Assembly (NCBI GenBank): GCA_039090855.1
Contig: CM077010.1
Coordinates: forward strand, 49,866,905 to 49,930,904
Source: Macrothele yani
Taxonomy: Eukaryota; Arthropoda; Arachnida; Araneae; Macrothelidae
Reading direction: 5' to 3'
DNA: 64,000 nt
This document shows, one piece after another, positions 19,043-29,448 of this stretch. The notes beneath the pieces are model-generated. The model was not told the DNA's origin and searched no databases. It worked only from the letters and a program-made list of their open reading frames with translations. Every line of letters begins with the position of its first letter. Within the stretch, counting starts at the first letter, position 1. Both the position numbers and the translations under genes were made by a program.

Positions 19043-20457
19043 CACTGACGGAAAAAAAAATCCCAATATCACGAAAAAATAGTTGTAGAGGAATGAAATG
19101 GCGGCAATACATTTGTATAGGTAACATATTTAATCGATTAAGGTTTCAAGATCACAGCTTATTGTAAGCTCTAGAAGAGCCATTTTAAATGTGAAATGCT
19201 GGTACATTAATAACCGGTGTAACCGCCAGAATGTTGAATGCAAGCACGCAAACGTTCATGCATTGTGTCATACAGGTGCTGGATGTCAGTTTGTGGGATG
19301 GAGTTCCATGCCTGTTGCACTTGGTCGGTCAATACAGGGACTGGTTGGGTGTGACGCTGGAATTGTCGTCCAATGATGTCCCATACGTGCTCGATTGGGG
19401 AAAGATCTGGTGATCTAGCAGGCCACGGCAACATGTCGACACTCTGTAGAGCATGTTGGGTTACAACAGCGGTATGCGGGCGAGCGTTATCCTGTTGGAA
19501 AACACCCCCTGGAATGCTGTTCATGAATGGCAGCACAACAGGTTGAATCACCAGACCGACGTACAACTGTGCCGTCAGGGTGCGTGGAACAACCACGAGA
19601 GTGCTCCTGCTGTCATAGGAAATTGCTCCCCAGACCATAACTCCAGGAGTAGGTGCAGTGTGTCTCGGCCGCAGACAGGTTGGTTGCAGGCGCTCACCTG
19701 GCCTCCTTCTAACCAACACATGGCCATCACTGGCACCCAGGCAGAACCGGCTTTCATCAGAAAACACAACATATCTCCACTCCGTCCTCCAATGAGCTCT
19801 AGCTTGACACCACTGACGTCGCAAACGGCAGTGGTTTGGAGTAAGTGGAATGCACGCTACAGGGCGTCTGGCTCGGAGCTGTCCTTCAAGTAACCGATTT
19901 GTAACAATTCGTTGTGTCACTGTGGTGGCAACTGCAGCTCGAATTGCTGCCGCAGACAGGGTACGATGCGCCACGGCCATACGCCGTACACGGCGGTCTT
20001 CCCTCTCAGTAGTGCCACGTGGCCGGCCGGAACCATGTCTTCTTGAGGCAGTACTTTCCCTTGACCACCGCTGCCAACAATCATGCACAGCGGCTACATT
20101 CCTGCCAAGTCGTTCTGCAATATTGCGGAAAGAAAATCCACCTTCTCGTAGCCCTATTACACGACCTCGTTCAAACTCCGGGAGCTGTTGATAATGGCTT
20201 CTTCGTCTTCTTAAAGGCATTCTTGACTAACATCAACACCTTACGTCGAATCTCAACGATAACTAACGCTCACGAACGTTACAGCGCGTATTTACAGCAA
20301 ACCTGCTTTGCATGTTCCGAGGGGCGCTACTAGCGCCACACGTATGCGCCGTGCGCGAAATTTGCATAGACGTCATCTTACAGATGTACTCTCACCGCCT
20401 ACCAACTGTCGTTTATCTAACGCAACCCCTTCTTGGTGTTTTTTTTTTCCGTCAGTG
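19043..20457 (-). mobile_element. Tc1-like element with intact transposase
   Basis: TA duplications lie at 19041-19042 and 20458-20459. Both ends start CACTGACGGAAAAAAAA when read inward. The element is 1.4 kb with a single uninterrupted transposase. The A/T homopolymer in each end differs slightly in length. It is the best-preserved DNA transposon here and may have moved recently. It is related to the element at 44259-45688. Confidence 0.92.
19207..20220 (-). CDS. Tc1-like DDE transposase, intact 337 aa
   Basis: This would cut and paste its element by binding the terminal repeats and using a metal-dependent DDE core. Residues 1-55 hold the first helix-turn-helix (FERGRVIGLREGGFSFRNIA, about 16-35). 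A second DNA-binding half follows to about 120, with a GRPRG basic hook near 65-69. Catalytic residues are Asp155 (VVFSDESRF), Asp244 (VFQQDNARPH) and Glu277 (PDLSPIEHVW). I count 32 residues between Asp244 and Glu277, against 34 in classical Tc1. The end, SGGYTGY, is typical of the family. The length is normal (about 340). The ATG at 20220 begins MPLRRRRSHY and is about 240 bp from the terminal repeat, as expected. No stop or frameshift is present. Whether it is expressed is unknown. Confidence 0.9.
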   Translation of the reverse strand: MPLRRRRSHYQQLPEFERGRVIGLREGGFSFRNIAERLGRNVAAVHDCWQRWSRESTASRRHGSGRPRGTTEREDRRVRRMAVAHRTLSAAAIRAAVATTVTQRIVTNRLLEGQLRARRPVACIPLTPNHCRLRRQWCQARAHWRTEWRYVVFSDESRFCLGASDGHVLVRRRPGERLQPTCLRPRHTAPTPGVMVWGAISYDSRSTLVVVPRTLTAQLYVGLVIQPVVLPFMNSIPGGVFQQDNARPHTAVVTQHALQSVDMLPWPARSPDLSPIEHVWDIIGRQFQRHTQPVPVLTDQVQQAWNSIPQTDIQHLYDTMHERLRACIQHSGGYTGY

Positions 20458-20459
20458 TA

Positions 20460-21097
20460 GTAAAGAACGATACAGTTTGTTTAAAAGAGATGCATGACAA
20501 CATCGCCGTTTGTCATGGTGAAATTTTTAATGAAGCTTTTTTCATACATGATATATTTAATTCAAAATCTTCCTCGTTAAAGTGGGCAGATTATATTCGA
20601 TATGCACATTGGGATGGAAATCATAACGTTTCATATTATTCAGCCATTCTTTTAACAGTTCCGGCCTTTTCAGAAGAAACTTGTGAAAATTTATGTTTTC
20701 CTCTATACATTTCAGTTGACGAGACTTGGTAGCACAACCATACGATTAGCAAACTTTAGGTATGTCGTTAATTAATATATGAAAAATCGCGATTTTTCTG
20801 AACACTGCAACGTATTCCTTATTAAGCAATGGAAAAAAGGATGCAAACAAGCCATTGCTGGTCAGCCGCCATCGAACATATTTCCCATGATGCAATGCGA
20901 GGTTAATAAAGTCCGTTGCTTAATACGAAAGAGTATAACAACAGCAAAATATGATTAAAACATTAAAGAAATGAGCAGAAGTACTAATTTTATCTTAGTA
21001 TTACTAATTGCAAGAGGAGAATTTAATGCATTCAGTGTGTCTTTAAAGTTCTCGTAACAATATAATCAGAATTCAAAGAAAAAAACAACTAGAATAC
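20460..21097. other. Unassigned intronic DNA
   Basis: A 99-codon plus-strand open frame (20433-20732) overlaps the Tc1 end and has no recognised domain. The stretch lies in the intron between kinase exons. Confidence 0.35.
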
Positions 21098-21234
21098 CTT
21101 TCTTGTGTATGAAGTAAATAGCGGAACATATCTGTGCGGTGAATACTTTAGCTACTTTGTTAGAAAGAACACTTTTCTTCTTTATCACCGATCTTAGGGT
21201 TCCACCAGAAACGTATTCAGAGATCAAAGCCCAC
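21098..21234 (-). CDS. Protein kinase exon: hinge and alpha-D/alpha-E region (partial gene)
   Basis: A TTTTCAG acceptor precedes the 137-bp exon on the minus strand, and the donor is AAAG|GTATTC. It starts with one base completing a codon, then 45 codons: WALISEYVSGGTLRSVIKKK, then SVLSNKVAKVFTAQICSAIY, then FIHKK, ending with the G of the next Gly. EYVSGGTL is the hinge and start of helix D; AQICSAIYFIHKKG is helix E leading into HRD. The next exon begins GT and completes GILHRD exactly. This is the strongest sign of a real gene here. It suggests a serine/threonine kinase, AGC-like in layout. The N-lobe exons (Gly loop, VAIK) were not found upstream. Confidence 0.75.
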
Positions 21235-21350
21235 CTGAAAATTTAAAAATGCCAATTGGTTCAGCGTCATTGTTAAATATCCTAGACGCAAAGACAATGC
21301 GTTGATGATCACATGATTGAAAGACTGGCGATCACAAAATATTAAAACTG

Positions 21351-21487
21351 TACTAGTGATCCGATATTTTGGCGTAAAAATATGCATATACGTTTCCAAG
21401 CTTTCGCACATCAATCATATGGCTTTTTCAAGAAGGATAGACAGAAAATTGCCGAAACATTTACGCCAATATATCGGATCACTAGTA
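21351..21487. repeat. Inverted repeat, 28-bp arms
   Basis: Arms at 21351-21378 and 21460-21487 match at 27 of 28 positions (ACTAGTGATCCGATAT and its inverse), around an 81-bp spacer. It could be a tiny fold-back element just upstream of the kinase exon. Confidence 0.75.
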
Positions 21488-21489
21488 TA

Positions 21490-22715
21490 ATTTTTCTAAG
21501 AAGACAATACAGTCGCATAAACCTGTAACTGTTGTAGTAAGAAAGAGCATTTCAATTCGCCGAGCTTTCGCCTGCCAGCAAGAGGCTTTGTTAAAGCAAG
21601 CTACATTGGACGAACAATAACCCGTTTCGAGTTTAAAATTAAACTCCAAATGGGTAAAGAAGCTTAGCTATAAAATTCGCCGAGCTTTTTTTTTTAAAAT
21701 AATCTTTCTTTCTACACCAGTTAAGAATTCATGTGACTCTATTGTCTTCTCAGTTATTAGGATGTATTTAGTATCTTTTGGACGCATCCTTAAGATCTCT
21801 CCTGTAGTCTTACTTTTTGCTTGTAGTTGGTGTACAGTTCCTCTTTATTTATTTGACTGGTGATCAGCCGAAACAGTCGAAAAAGCTAAACATTCTAAAG
21901 TCAGCAACTAAACAGATCTCGTACAGCACTACACAGAACGAGTTTTTATAGCACCTGTGTTCCAATGAGACACAGAATTCACTTCCACCATTTTGTGTTG
22001 ATGGCGCGGTTGCGAAGTTCCTGAAGTAGCCAAAGCAAACTAAAGCTCTTGGTCAGCTGACACTGTTACAAATATGTATGAAAATTCGTTTTACGAAGCT
22101 CGAATGGAAAGGGGATCAATTGAGGAGGCAATTAAGTGCTTGCTCAATTTTTTGGTAAAAAATGTTTGATGGAAATATTCTTTGCTGTCGTGATAAGAAG
22201 ATAACCTTTCCTTGTTGTCGTCTTTCCTCCTAAAGGGTGTGCGAGCGAAGTTTTCCGTGCAGTTCTTTCGTTTACCTTAAGAAAAGCCATTAGTATTACT
22301 GAAGTCGGTAGCTTGCATCTGTCGAGGATATGGCTAATCATAATTGATTCTTCGAGAACCAAGCAGCATGTTGTTTATGACAGAGTTTTTGTGAGAACTT
22401 TTAACTCGTGTTTTGGAGAGGAGATTGCGGTCAACATCGAGAAAGAACAACGGAGTAGGCGAGCAACTAGGAATTTTTCTAGGAGCAGTTATGATATCAA
22501 TGAAAACTATATAAAAATTACGCTAATAATTTGCATGCAATATCGATGTATTGTTGATATATTTATGGCAAAAATATTTTTGTACCAATTAGTATCACTA
22601 GTTATTTAACTGGTACCTTCAAAATAAGTATCATTACTGAGAAAATTAAAGTAAAGAAATCAATAAAGTCATTTATAACAAAATGATGAAAAATAAATTA
22701 CATTAGAAATCAAAG
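21490..22715. other. Unassigned intronic DNA
   Basis: The word AATTCGCCGAGCTTT occurs at about 21556 and 21679, around a ~120-bp interval. A minus-strand stretch near 22263-22350 resembles a kinase N-lobe segment weakly, but its splice phase does not fit (see rejected items). Confidence 0.4.
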
Positions 22716-22721
22716 TATATA

Positions 22722-23281
22722 ACGAAGTAAATTTCTCCGTCATTTTTGGTCTACGCCGGGATTCGAACCCGAGGCCGCTTATTCCGGAACAAGTCGCTCT
22801 ACCAACTGAGCTACGCAGACATTTGTTCTGATTGCTATGTGCCTTTATGTCGTGTGCGTCCTGCTGGCAGGTACGTCACATCTCTCCCCACCCGAAAGAG
22901 GGCCGGGGGCATGGCCCACGGGTCAGCCATCCACTGTAGAACGTGCACTTGAGAACTCCCAGTCAATCTGCTGTGTGGAATGCAACATCACACATTTTTA
23001 CTTTTCGAAGCGCTGGAGAAGGAATTCTCTGATTTTTCCTGTCTCGCGGTGTGGAAATAACATCACACCAATGCGAGATTTTGAACGGCCGGGTCATCCG
23101 GATAGTTCGGGCGCCATTATAACGAAGTAAATTTCTCCGTCATTTTTGGTCTACGCCGGGATTCGAACCCGAGGCCGCTTATTCCGGAACAAGTCGCTCT
23201 ACCAACTGAGCTACGCAGACATTTGCTCTGATTGCTATGTGCCTTTATGTCGTGTGCGTCCTGCTGGCAGGTACGTCACAA
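22722..23281 (-). repeat. Dimeric tRNA-derived repeat, two near-identical modules
   Basis: Two ~160-bp modules at 22722-22881 and 23122-23281 (period 400 bp) differ at one base that I could see. Each holds a well-formed tRNA-like head on the minus strand. The acceptor halves GTCTGCG and CGTAGAC can pair, the A box is TAGCTCAGTTGGTAGAGC, and the B box is GGGTTCGAATCCC. The anticodon arm is poor. A 240-bp linker between them has the same words as the 14-kb copy. This is a SINE-like repeat rather than working tRNA genes. Confidence 0.75.
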
Positions 23282-23284
23282 GTA

Positions 23285-24655
23285 ATGCCAGCACTTTCTC
23301 AAAACGTACCTATAATAAAAAGGAAATACGCTAAAGAAAAGTCTCTTCTGTCTGGGGTATTTCTTGTTTGAATGGCCGTGGAGTCTGCATTTTATTTTTA
23401 CTCTTCTGGTGGTATGTTTCGTTGAATGATCAATTAATTTCAGAAGAGGAGGAATGCTGGTTGGAAGCTTGATTACAGACATTTACTCGGAAGAATTTTA
23501 AAGCCGAACGTCTGCATGGTAACAGAAAATCCTCTCATCCTGCCCTACCTTAGGGGTTAGAACCCAGTGGATTAGAACAGGTAAGGGATTATCTCAGCCT
23601 CGACCCTGGTTAGACGGCTTACGGCTTCACAAGGACACGTTTATCTCACTTTCTGTCTCAATGGGATATATGAATAGTGGAAAAAGTCGAGTAATTATGT
23701 CGTCTGTGTGTCCGTGTGCGTGCGCGCTATATAGGTTCAAGTTACAGATAGAAAACCTGATAATTTGGTAACGTAAAACGTTTAAATTTTTTTCTAGTAG
23801 CGCTCAGTGGAAAGGAAAACTGAATCAAATTGAAACAAAGACACAGGGCATTGCGCACTACTAATGCGCATCCTATAAAAAAAAAGAAGAAAGAAAGAAA
23901 ACTCTGGGATCAGGAGGGGTTTTAACCCTTAAAACCCTATTCTAGTTGCTCTCCTGCAGCGGAGTTCTGTGGATGAATCCGGGCATCAATATATTGACTG
24001 ATTGACAGCGCGACTGTGACGGAAATTACAGAAAACAAAAATAAAGTTGTGTTATTGGGATTTTGGAGATTTTAAAGGATTTTAGCAGTAATTCATTTTC
24101 AAGCAAGCTCGGCCGGCATAGGGGGTAACTTTCAAAGGGGGTACGGGTAATTAATGGCTGTAAAACAGCATTCACGATCAGTGCTTAAATCGTTTTATTG
24201 ACCTACGCTGCAGTTATGTGCATTGAGATCCAAAGCGAATTAGAGACGGGTAAATTGTTTTGTTGCATCAAAAGCGAAAGGTGCCGAGCCCTTCCTTGAC
24301 CCCTGGGTCACTATGACGGACACAGGGTCAGAGAAAGAGGAAGAGAGTGAAAGAAAGCTAAGAAGATAGACGACTTCGGAGAGCGGGCTAGGAAGGAGGA
24401 TGACTTCCACCCGAAGTGAAAAGCGTGAGCGAGTGATAAGGAAATGAAATAGAGGAGGATTTAAGTAGAAATTTCAGATGACAAGCGGAAAATAAAGTAA
24501 TCATAATTAATTCATAATCAGTATAATTTCAGGACATGCCCAATAGGAAAATTAAATAGAAATAAAGAACAGATTTAATATCGCAGGTATTCGCTGCTTT
24601 TCGAGAGATGCTATTCATTTGCATTTTCCGCAATGAGTTACATATAGGCATATAT
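23285..24655. other. Unassigned DNA
   Basis: No gene was recognised. It includes short GT-rich (about 23700-23730) and purine-rich (about 24320-24440) tracts. Confidence 0.4.
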
Positions 24656-24656
24656 T

Positions 24657-25857
24657 CACTGAAGAGCAATTGAATTAGAGATACCTGTCTAGTAACGTGT
24701 AGCACCACCTTTCGTCCTGATGACGGCGGCGATTCATCTCGGCATTGACTCGACAAGACAACGGAAGCGTTGGGAAGCCGTACGGTTCCACGACCCCTGA
24801 ACAAGCTCCCACAGCTCACGAAGATTTGATGGAGGGGGTCAGAGCCTCTAACATCTCTCTCGATAGGGATTGAGGTCAGGTGACCTTGCTGGCCAAGGAA
24901 GCGAGGTCACGTCGGTGGAGTGTTCATCCAACCATTCGGATACAATTCATTCGGGAGCGATGGCACGGTGCATTGTCTTGTTGCAGGATGAGGTCCCCAG
25001 TGGGATGTTGAAGACGCACAAACGGGAGCAAATGGTCGTCCAGGATATCACGGTAACGTTGACCTGTGAGGGACGATGTCACACGTACCAGGGGTCATTT
25101 CAGTCCACGTAAACAGTCCCTAGACGAGAATGCCACCCCCACCAGCTTGAAGAGTACCCTGCTGGCAAGAAGGATCCATCGCTTCATGTGGTTTGCGCCG
25201 TACTCGTATCCTGCCATCGCATGTACCAACGTGAATCTCGACTCATCAGTCCAGGCAAAATTTTCCCACATGTCTAGGGTTCAGTGGCGATGTTTCCCGC
25301 GCCCATGCTAATCATTGCAACCTGTGATGTGCGGGCAGCAGCGGTACCCTCATGGGACGATGGCTTCTGTACCCCATAGCGTGGAGATGGTTCTAGATGG
25401 TGTGGCTGCTTACACGTTTTTGTGAACCAGTGTTAAATTGCCGAGTGATTTCTTGCACTGTAGCCCGTCTATCCGCTGTTACAATGCGAGCTAACCGACG
25501 ATGACCTCGCTTATCCACACGCTGTTGTCCACGGCAGTTGGCTCTTGCAGGGATGGTTTTACCGGATTCGAGGTACTCACGGTGCTCCCGTGACACAGTG
25601 GCTCGTGAAAATCCCAGTGCCTGCACGACTTCCGAGATTAAGTGACCCATTCGTCAGGCCCCGACAATTTGCCCAAGATAAAATGCGCTTAGATCCTTCG
25701 TCTTACCCATACTGCGTCCGACTCTTACTGATTCCCGTCGCATCACTCCTTATATTGTCGGATCGCTGCATACGTCATGTCGTTTCCGTTTACAGGGCCG
25801 CCCACAGTGCCACATTTGCATAACGCCAGCTGTCTCTAATTCAATTGCTCTTCAGTG
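24657..25857 (-). mobile_element. Tc1-like element (DD36E type), GAAGAGCAATTG family, copy A
   Basis: Inverted ends CACTGAAGAGCAATTGAATT; TA is kept on the high side (25858-25859). The minus-strand transposase is in several frames: an N-terminal part with LISEVVQALGFSRATVS and RRATVQEITRQFN (25393-25650), a WTDESRFTLV first-Asp region near 25225-25255, an Asp in LQQDNAPCHRSR near 24970, then decay. The 24.7-24.9 kb end has lost the Glu region. It is inactive. Relatives are at 33223 and 34380. Confidence 0.82.
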
Positions 25858-25929
25858 TACACCGAAAATCTAAAACATTATGACTAGCTGCTTAATATGA
25901 TGCCAGTCCTTCATGTGCCGCCAAAACAA

Positions 25930-26290
25930 GTCTTATCCGGAGAGGATGGAAGCTACAAGATGTCTGAAAGTGTCTTGTGACATCTGTACTAACATGTCAC
26001 CACCAGCAGATTTTTTAACTCTTGTAAGATGTGGTTGAGCCCCAGCAGACCGGATTTGCTGTACCAATACAAACCACAGATGCTCGATTGGATTGATGTT
26101 TAGGGAATTTGCATTCCAGGCCAATACCTGGAAGTCTTTCGCGTGTTCCATCCATTCTCGAACAATTCGAGCAGTGTGGCATGGCGCACCATCCTTCTGA
26201 AAGAAGGCACTAGTAGAGGGGAATACCATTGCTATAAAAAGATGTATCTGTTCTGCAGTGATGTTTAGATAGGTGGTAGACGTCATAGTT
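25930..26290 (-). pseudogene. Tc1-like transposase C-terminal fragment
   Basis: The minus strand reads QETMTSTTYLNITAEQIHLF, then the second Asp as FFQKDGAPCHTARIVREW, then INPIEHLWFVL with the Glu, and ends near HLVASILSG. The spacing is 35 by my count, probably a 36-type family with one codon lost. The N-terminal half is missing; a tRNA-like repeat abuts its start. Confidence 0.75.
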
Positions 26291-26450
26291 TCCTGCACAC
26301 TGTGACGTACCTGCCAGCAGGACGCACACGACATAAAGGCAGATAGCAGTTAGAACGAACGTCCACGTAGCTCAATTGGTAGAGTGACTTATTCCGGAAT
26401 GAAGGGACCCGGCGTGGACTAAAAATGACTGAGAAATTTACTTTTTTGTA
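26291..26450 (+). repeat. tRNA-derived repeat, opposite orientation copy
   Basis: GTGACGTACCTGCCAGCAGG, then GTCCACGTAGCTCAATTGGT, then AAATTTACTT mirror the 22.7-kb module. The B box has been deleted (only GGGACCCGGCG remains). Confidence 0.7.
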
Positions 26451-26604
26451 ACACTTATAACTGAACCCAGGGTTTCTCAGCAGAACATTGTCCAAAGCGT
26501 TACACTTCTTCCAGCGGCTTGTTTTCGTCAAACGGTGCATTTTGGTGCTAATACTTCTCCAGGTAAATGAAGCACGCTTACCGGTTGTCCACATTAGAGA
26601 TGAT

Positions 26605-26745
26605 CTCGGGCCCGGGCTCAGACGGGCTCAGAATTCATTAACTACCGAAAAACCCGGGCCCGAGCTGAGCCCGGACTCGGAATCACACGTCTTGAATTTC
26701 ATTATTGTAATTAATTCAACACTTGTAACTCCGAGCCCGGTTGGA
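26605..26745. repeat. GC-rich inverted motif cluster
   Basis: CTCGGGCCCGGG (26605-26616) and its exact inverse CCCGGGCCCGAG (26653-26664) flank a 36-bp spacer. Related GGGCTCAG, GAGCCCGG words follow up to about 26740. It stands out against AT-rich surroundings. Confidence 0.55.
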
Positions 26746-26810
26746 TTTCATTGTGGATTTGTTACTATGGTGGAAGGATTTTCAATTTTCTAAGCTAGCT
26801 GCTATTGCAA

Positions 26811-27772
26811 GACAAATTTTGCTTAGCAAGACTTGCATTATGCATTGTCCAAAGCTATGGCCCAAGCAAGGATTAGTTTAATTAGGTCTGGTATCGAAAA
26901 ACTGAAAAAAAAATCACATCCCCATTTTTTGTATTTTATTAAAAATCAAGAATTTTTTCTTTAAAATGATGTATTAATTTCCAAAATTGTGCAGTTAGAA
27001 GTATTGTTATTTATTTTTTAAATTTCTTCACTCCCGCGATTTTTGGGGTGACGTTGGTTTTTAGTGCAGCATTTCTAGTTTTAGAGAAAAGAAGATCAAG
27101 TTGAAGCGCTGAGGCATTAGATGCAATTCTCTCTCTCTCTCTCTCTTTTTCATGATGAACTTGATCTGGAAACTGCACACACATATGATAATATTGTGAC
27201 TATTATACTATTAAGCGCAAAACTTTGTTAATGTTACAAAATGCAGAATAATCTGGTCTGGAATGCTTTTACGTTCTTTTTTCTTTTAATTTTGGAAATT
27301 GCCCTACATGTTTTTTTTTTTATATTCTACTACATCACTAAACTACCTTTAGCAATTAGCATACATGTAAATTATATTACAAAGATTAGTTTTCTAGAGT
27401 CAAAATTTTAAACACTTGCAACTATCTGTACGGCGTTGTACGTTTTATAACGCAATTTATTCAAAATAAAAGTAAATTTAGAAATCAAAAAGAAATAACG
27501 AATGGAATATTTTGTTTCTGAACGATTTTCTTTTCTTCAGCTTTTACCAAAATTACTGATTCCCCTACTACGGTCGAAGGGCACGTTGGTTATTTATTTA
27601 TTTTCAAATCCAGATTTTAGAACATTTGGCTTTATGTGTAGTATTTCTAAAAACATATTAATATTGTGAAGTGGATTAACTGAACTAAACTTTTTAAACT
27701 AATCCTTGCTTGGGCCATATCTTTGGCCAGTGTATAATGCATAAATGAAAGCCTTGGTAAGCAATTTTTTTC
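26811..27772. mobile_element. Candidate non-autonomous DNA element with inverted ends
   Basis: Arms of about 70 bp, 26811-26880 and about 27695-27772, are imperfect inverses sharing GGCCCAAGCAAGGATTAGTT. The interior is AT-rich with a CT microsatellite (about 27129-27146) and no coding sequence. No target duplication was resolved. Confidence 0.5.
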
Positions 27773-27780
27773 AAAAGTAG

Positions 27781-28416
27781 ATCAATTGAAACGGGTCCTA
27801 TGGACTGATGAATCAAGACACACGATCCATCAGTCTGATATCCGTGTGTGAGTATGGCGACAGCCGCGGGAACACTATTTGCCACAGTGTACTGTTCCTA
27901 CTGTCAAGTTTGGAGCTGGCAGTGTAATCGTGTGGTAGTGTTTTTCGTGGTATGGTCCCGGCTCATTGGCTATTGTGGACAAACCTGTTAACCAGCACGT
28001 CTACTTCGATATTCTGGACAATTGTGCCCTACCAACTCTGTGGTAATACATAATGCACCGAGCCATAAAGCAAGGACTGTTACGGCGTGGTTTGATGATA
28101 ATTCCGAATCGTGTGTGGACTGGCCAGCACAGAACCCTGATCTTAATCCCACAGGGCACCTATGGGATGAATTAGAGGGCCGCATAAGAAGTTTGGAACC
28201 AAGGCCTACTACTAAGCAACAGTTAGCGGCAGCATTATGTACTAAATGGAAGAGCATTCCTGTCGCTGTGTTCCAAAACCTTGTCGAAAGCATGTCTCGC
28301 AGGTTCAGTGCATGCATTAAAGCCGAAGGTGGACCGACACCGTACTAATATATGTCAATAAATTTCATGTTGTGTTTCTCTTCTACATGTCCGGTGACTT
28401 TTGCCAGTATAGTGTT
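27781..28416 (+). pseudogene. Tc1-like transposase 3' half (DD34E type), copy B
   Basis: Relative of the 17629 element, starting at the first-Asp region (LWTDESRHTIHQSD) and ending in a terminal repeat, CTTTTGCCAGTATAGTG. A deletion of roughly 35 bp has removed the second catalytic Asp (HNAPSHKART remains), and IEH has become TGH, so the Glu is gone too. The C-terminal part reads SMSRRFSACIKAEGGPTPY. Confidence 0.8.
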
Positions 28417-28549
28417 TATCGAAAAACGAAGTATGCGTTGCGGAGAAATTGCGCGTTTTGAAATCACGTTCATTATCAACCGTTTGCAATCAACTGCTAG
28501 ATGAAGATCTGTCCTGAAATTTCTTCCACAACTCTCTGCTTCGAGCAAT

Positions 28550-29060
28550 TATCTTTCAAATCAGTCTAGCCTGTTTTACAGTTTCATCTACTTGTCCTCC
28601 ACATAGTATTCTGTGTCTTTTCCTATCCCTTGGTAGCCACTTTAATAATTCAGTTGTCCAACGAAAAACAACTCTTCTAGCAATTTGTCCAGCCCAGTGC
28701 CAATTGAGGGTCTTTCCTTCAATCACGGTGTCATCCACTCTTATCATTGTCCTGGTCTATGAGTTTATTTTTCTGTTTTTTCCTGGTTACATCACATATG
28801 CATCTATCCGTGCTCCTCTGGGTTGCTCGCATGCTCTGTACGTCTTCCGTAATGAAGGTACCATGTCTCTGCTCCGTAAGTAAGAACTGAAAAGATGTAT
28901 TGATCACACAGTTTTCTTTTAGAAAATAACGAAAAATTGCTTTTGAAAATTGTATCGTTTCTTCCAAATGCGTTCCAGTCAAGCTTTATAAAACTTATAT
29001 AAGAGGCTACATCTTTCCCTAAAGCTCTGACGTCATTCAGTACTTGCAGCGCCATCTGCT
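28550..29060 (-). pseudogene. LINE reverse transcriptase C-terminal relic
   Basis: The minus strand carries DWNAFGRNDTIFKSN, then SVLTYGAETWYLHYGRRTEH (with 28804-29055 open), then LNWHWAGQIARR, WTTELLKWLPRDRKRH and a QVDETVK end (28556-28747). These are the thumb and downstream blocks of the same kind of non-LTR element seen at 7 kb. The catalytic palm is absent (5'-truncated) and there is a frameshift between the two blocks. Confidence 0.75.
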
Positions 29061-29446
29061 TTTATCCGTTGGCCGAAATCGGAACTAAGCTCGCCGCTAT
29101 CGCACGATACGTAAAATCAAGGAGAAATACCGGAAAATAAAATAAAGTTAGTAATACAAACGACTTCATCTGTGGCAACACGCACGTGCTCGAACAACTG
29201 TCTGCACGTTTATTCTGTTACGTAGGTGCAATGCCGTATTTTGTTTCCTTTTCTTTGCATTGCAGAGTAATTTCATAAAAAGGAATCAGGGTTATTTTAG
29301 TTCATAAAAAGGAACAAGTAAAATTGTAAGAAAGTAACTGCAGGTGTAGTTTTGATTCACCGTGATGGAAATTTAAAAAAATTATTGGTTCCGTTTAAAA
29401 CACAATGAACTGCAAGGAAATCTTTTGACAATAACACAAAACATTG
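29061..29446. other. Unassigned DNA
   Basis: No feature recognised. Confidence 0.35.
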
Positions 29447-29448
29447 TA

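Noticed and set aside
20433..20732. 99-codon plus-strand ORF
   Set aside because: It begins inside a Tc1 terminal repeat and has no domain or neighbour support.
22263..22350. Possible kinase N-lobe exon on the minus strand (EESIM, then LPTSVILMAF)
   Set aside because: It resembles helix C and strand 4-5, but its only good donor (AAG|GTAAAC) is in phase 0, while the next exon needs two leading bases. Joining gives a stop within a few codons.
22740..22830. Functional tRNA gene
   Set aside because: The head folds partly, but the anticodon arm does not pair well and the same module is repeated with SINE-like flanks.
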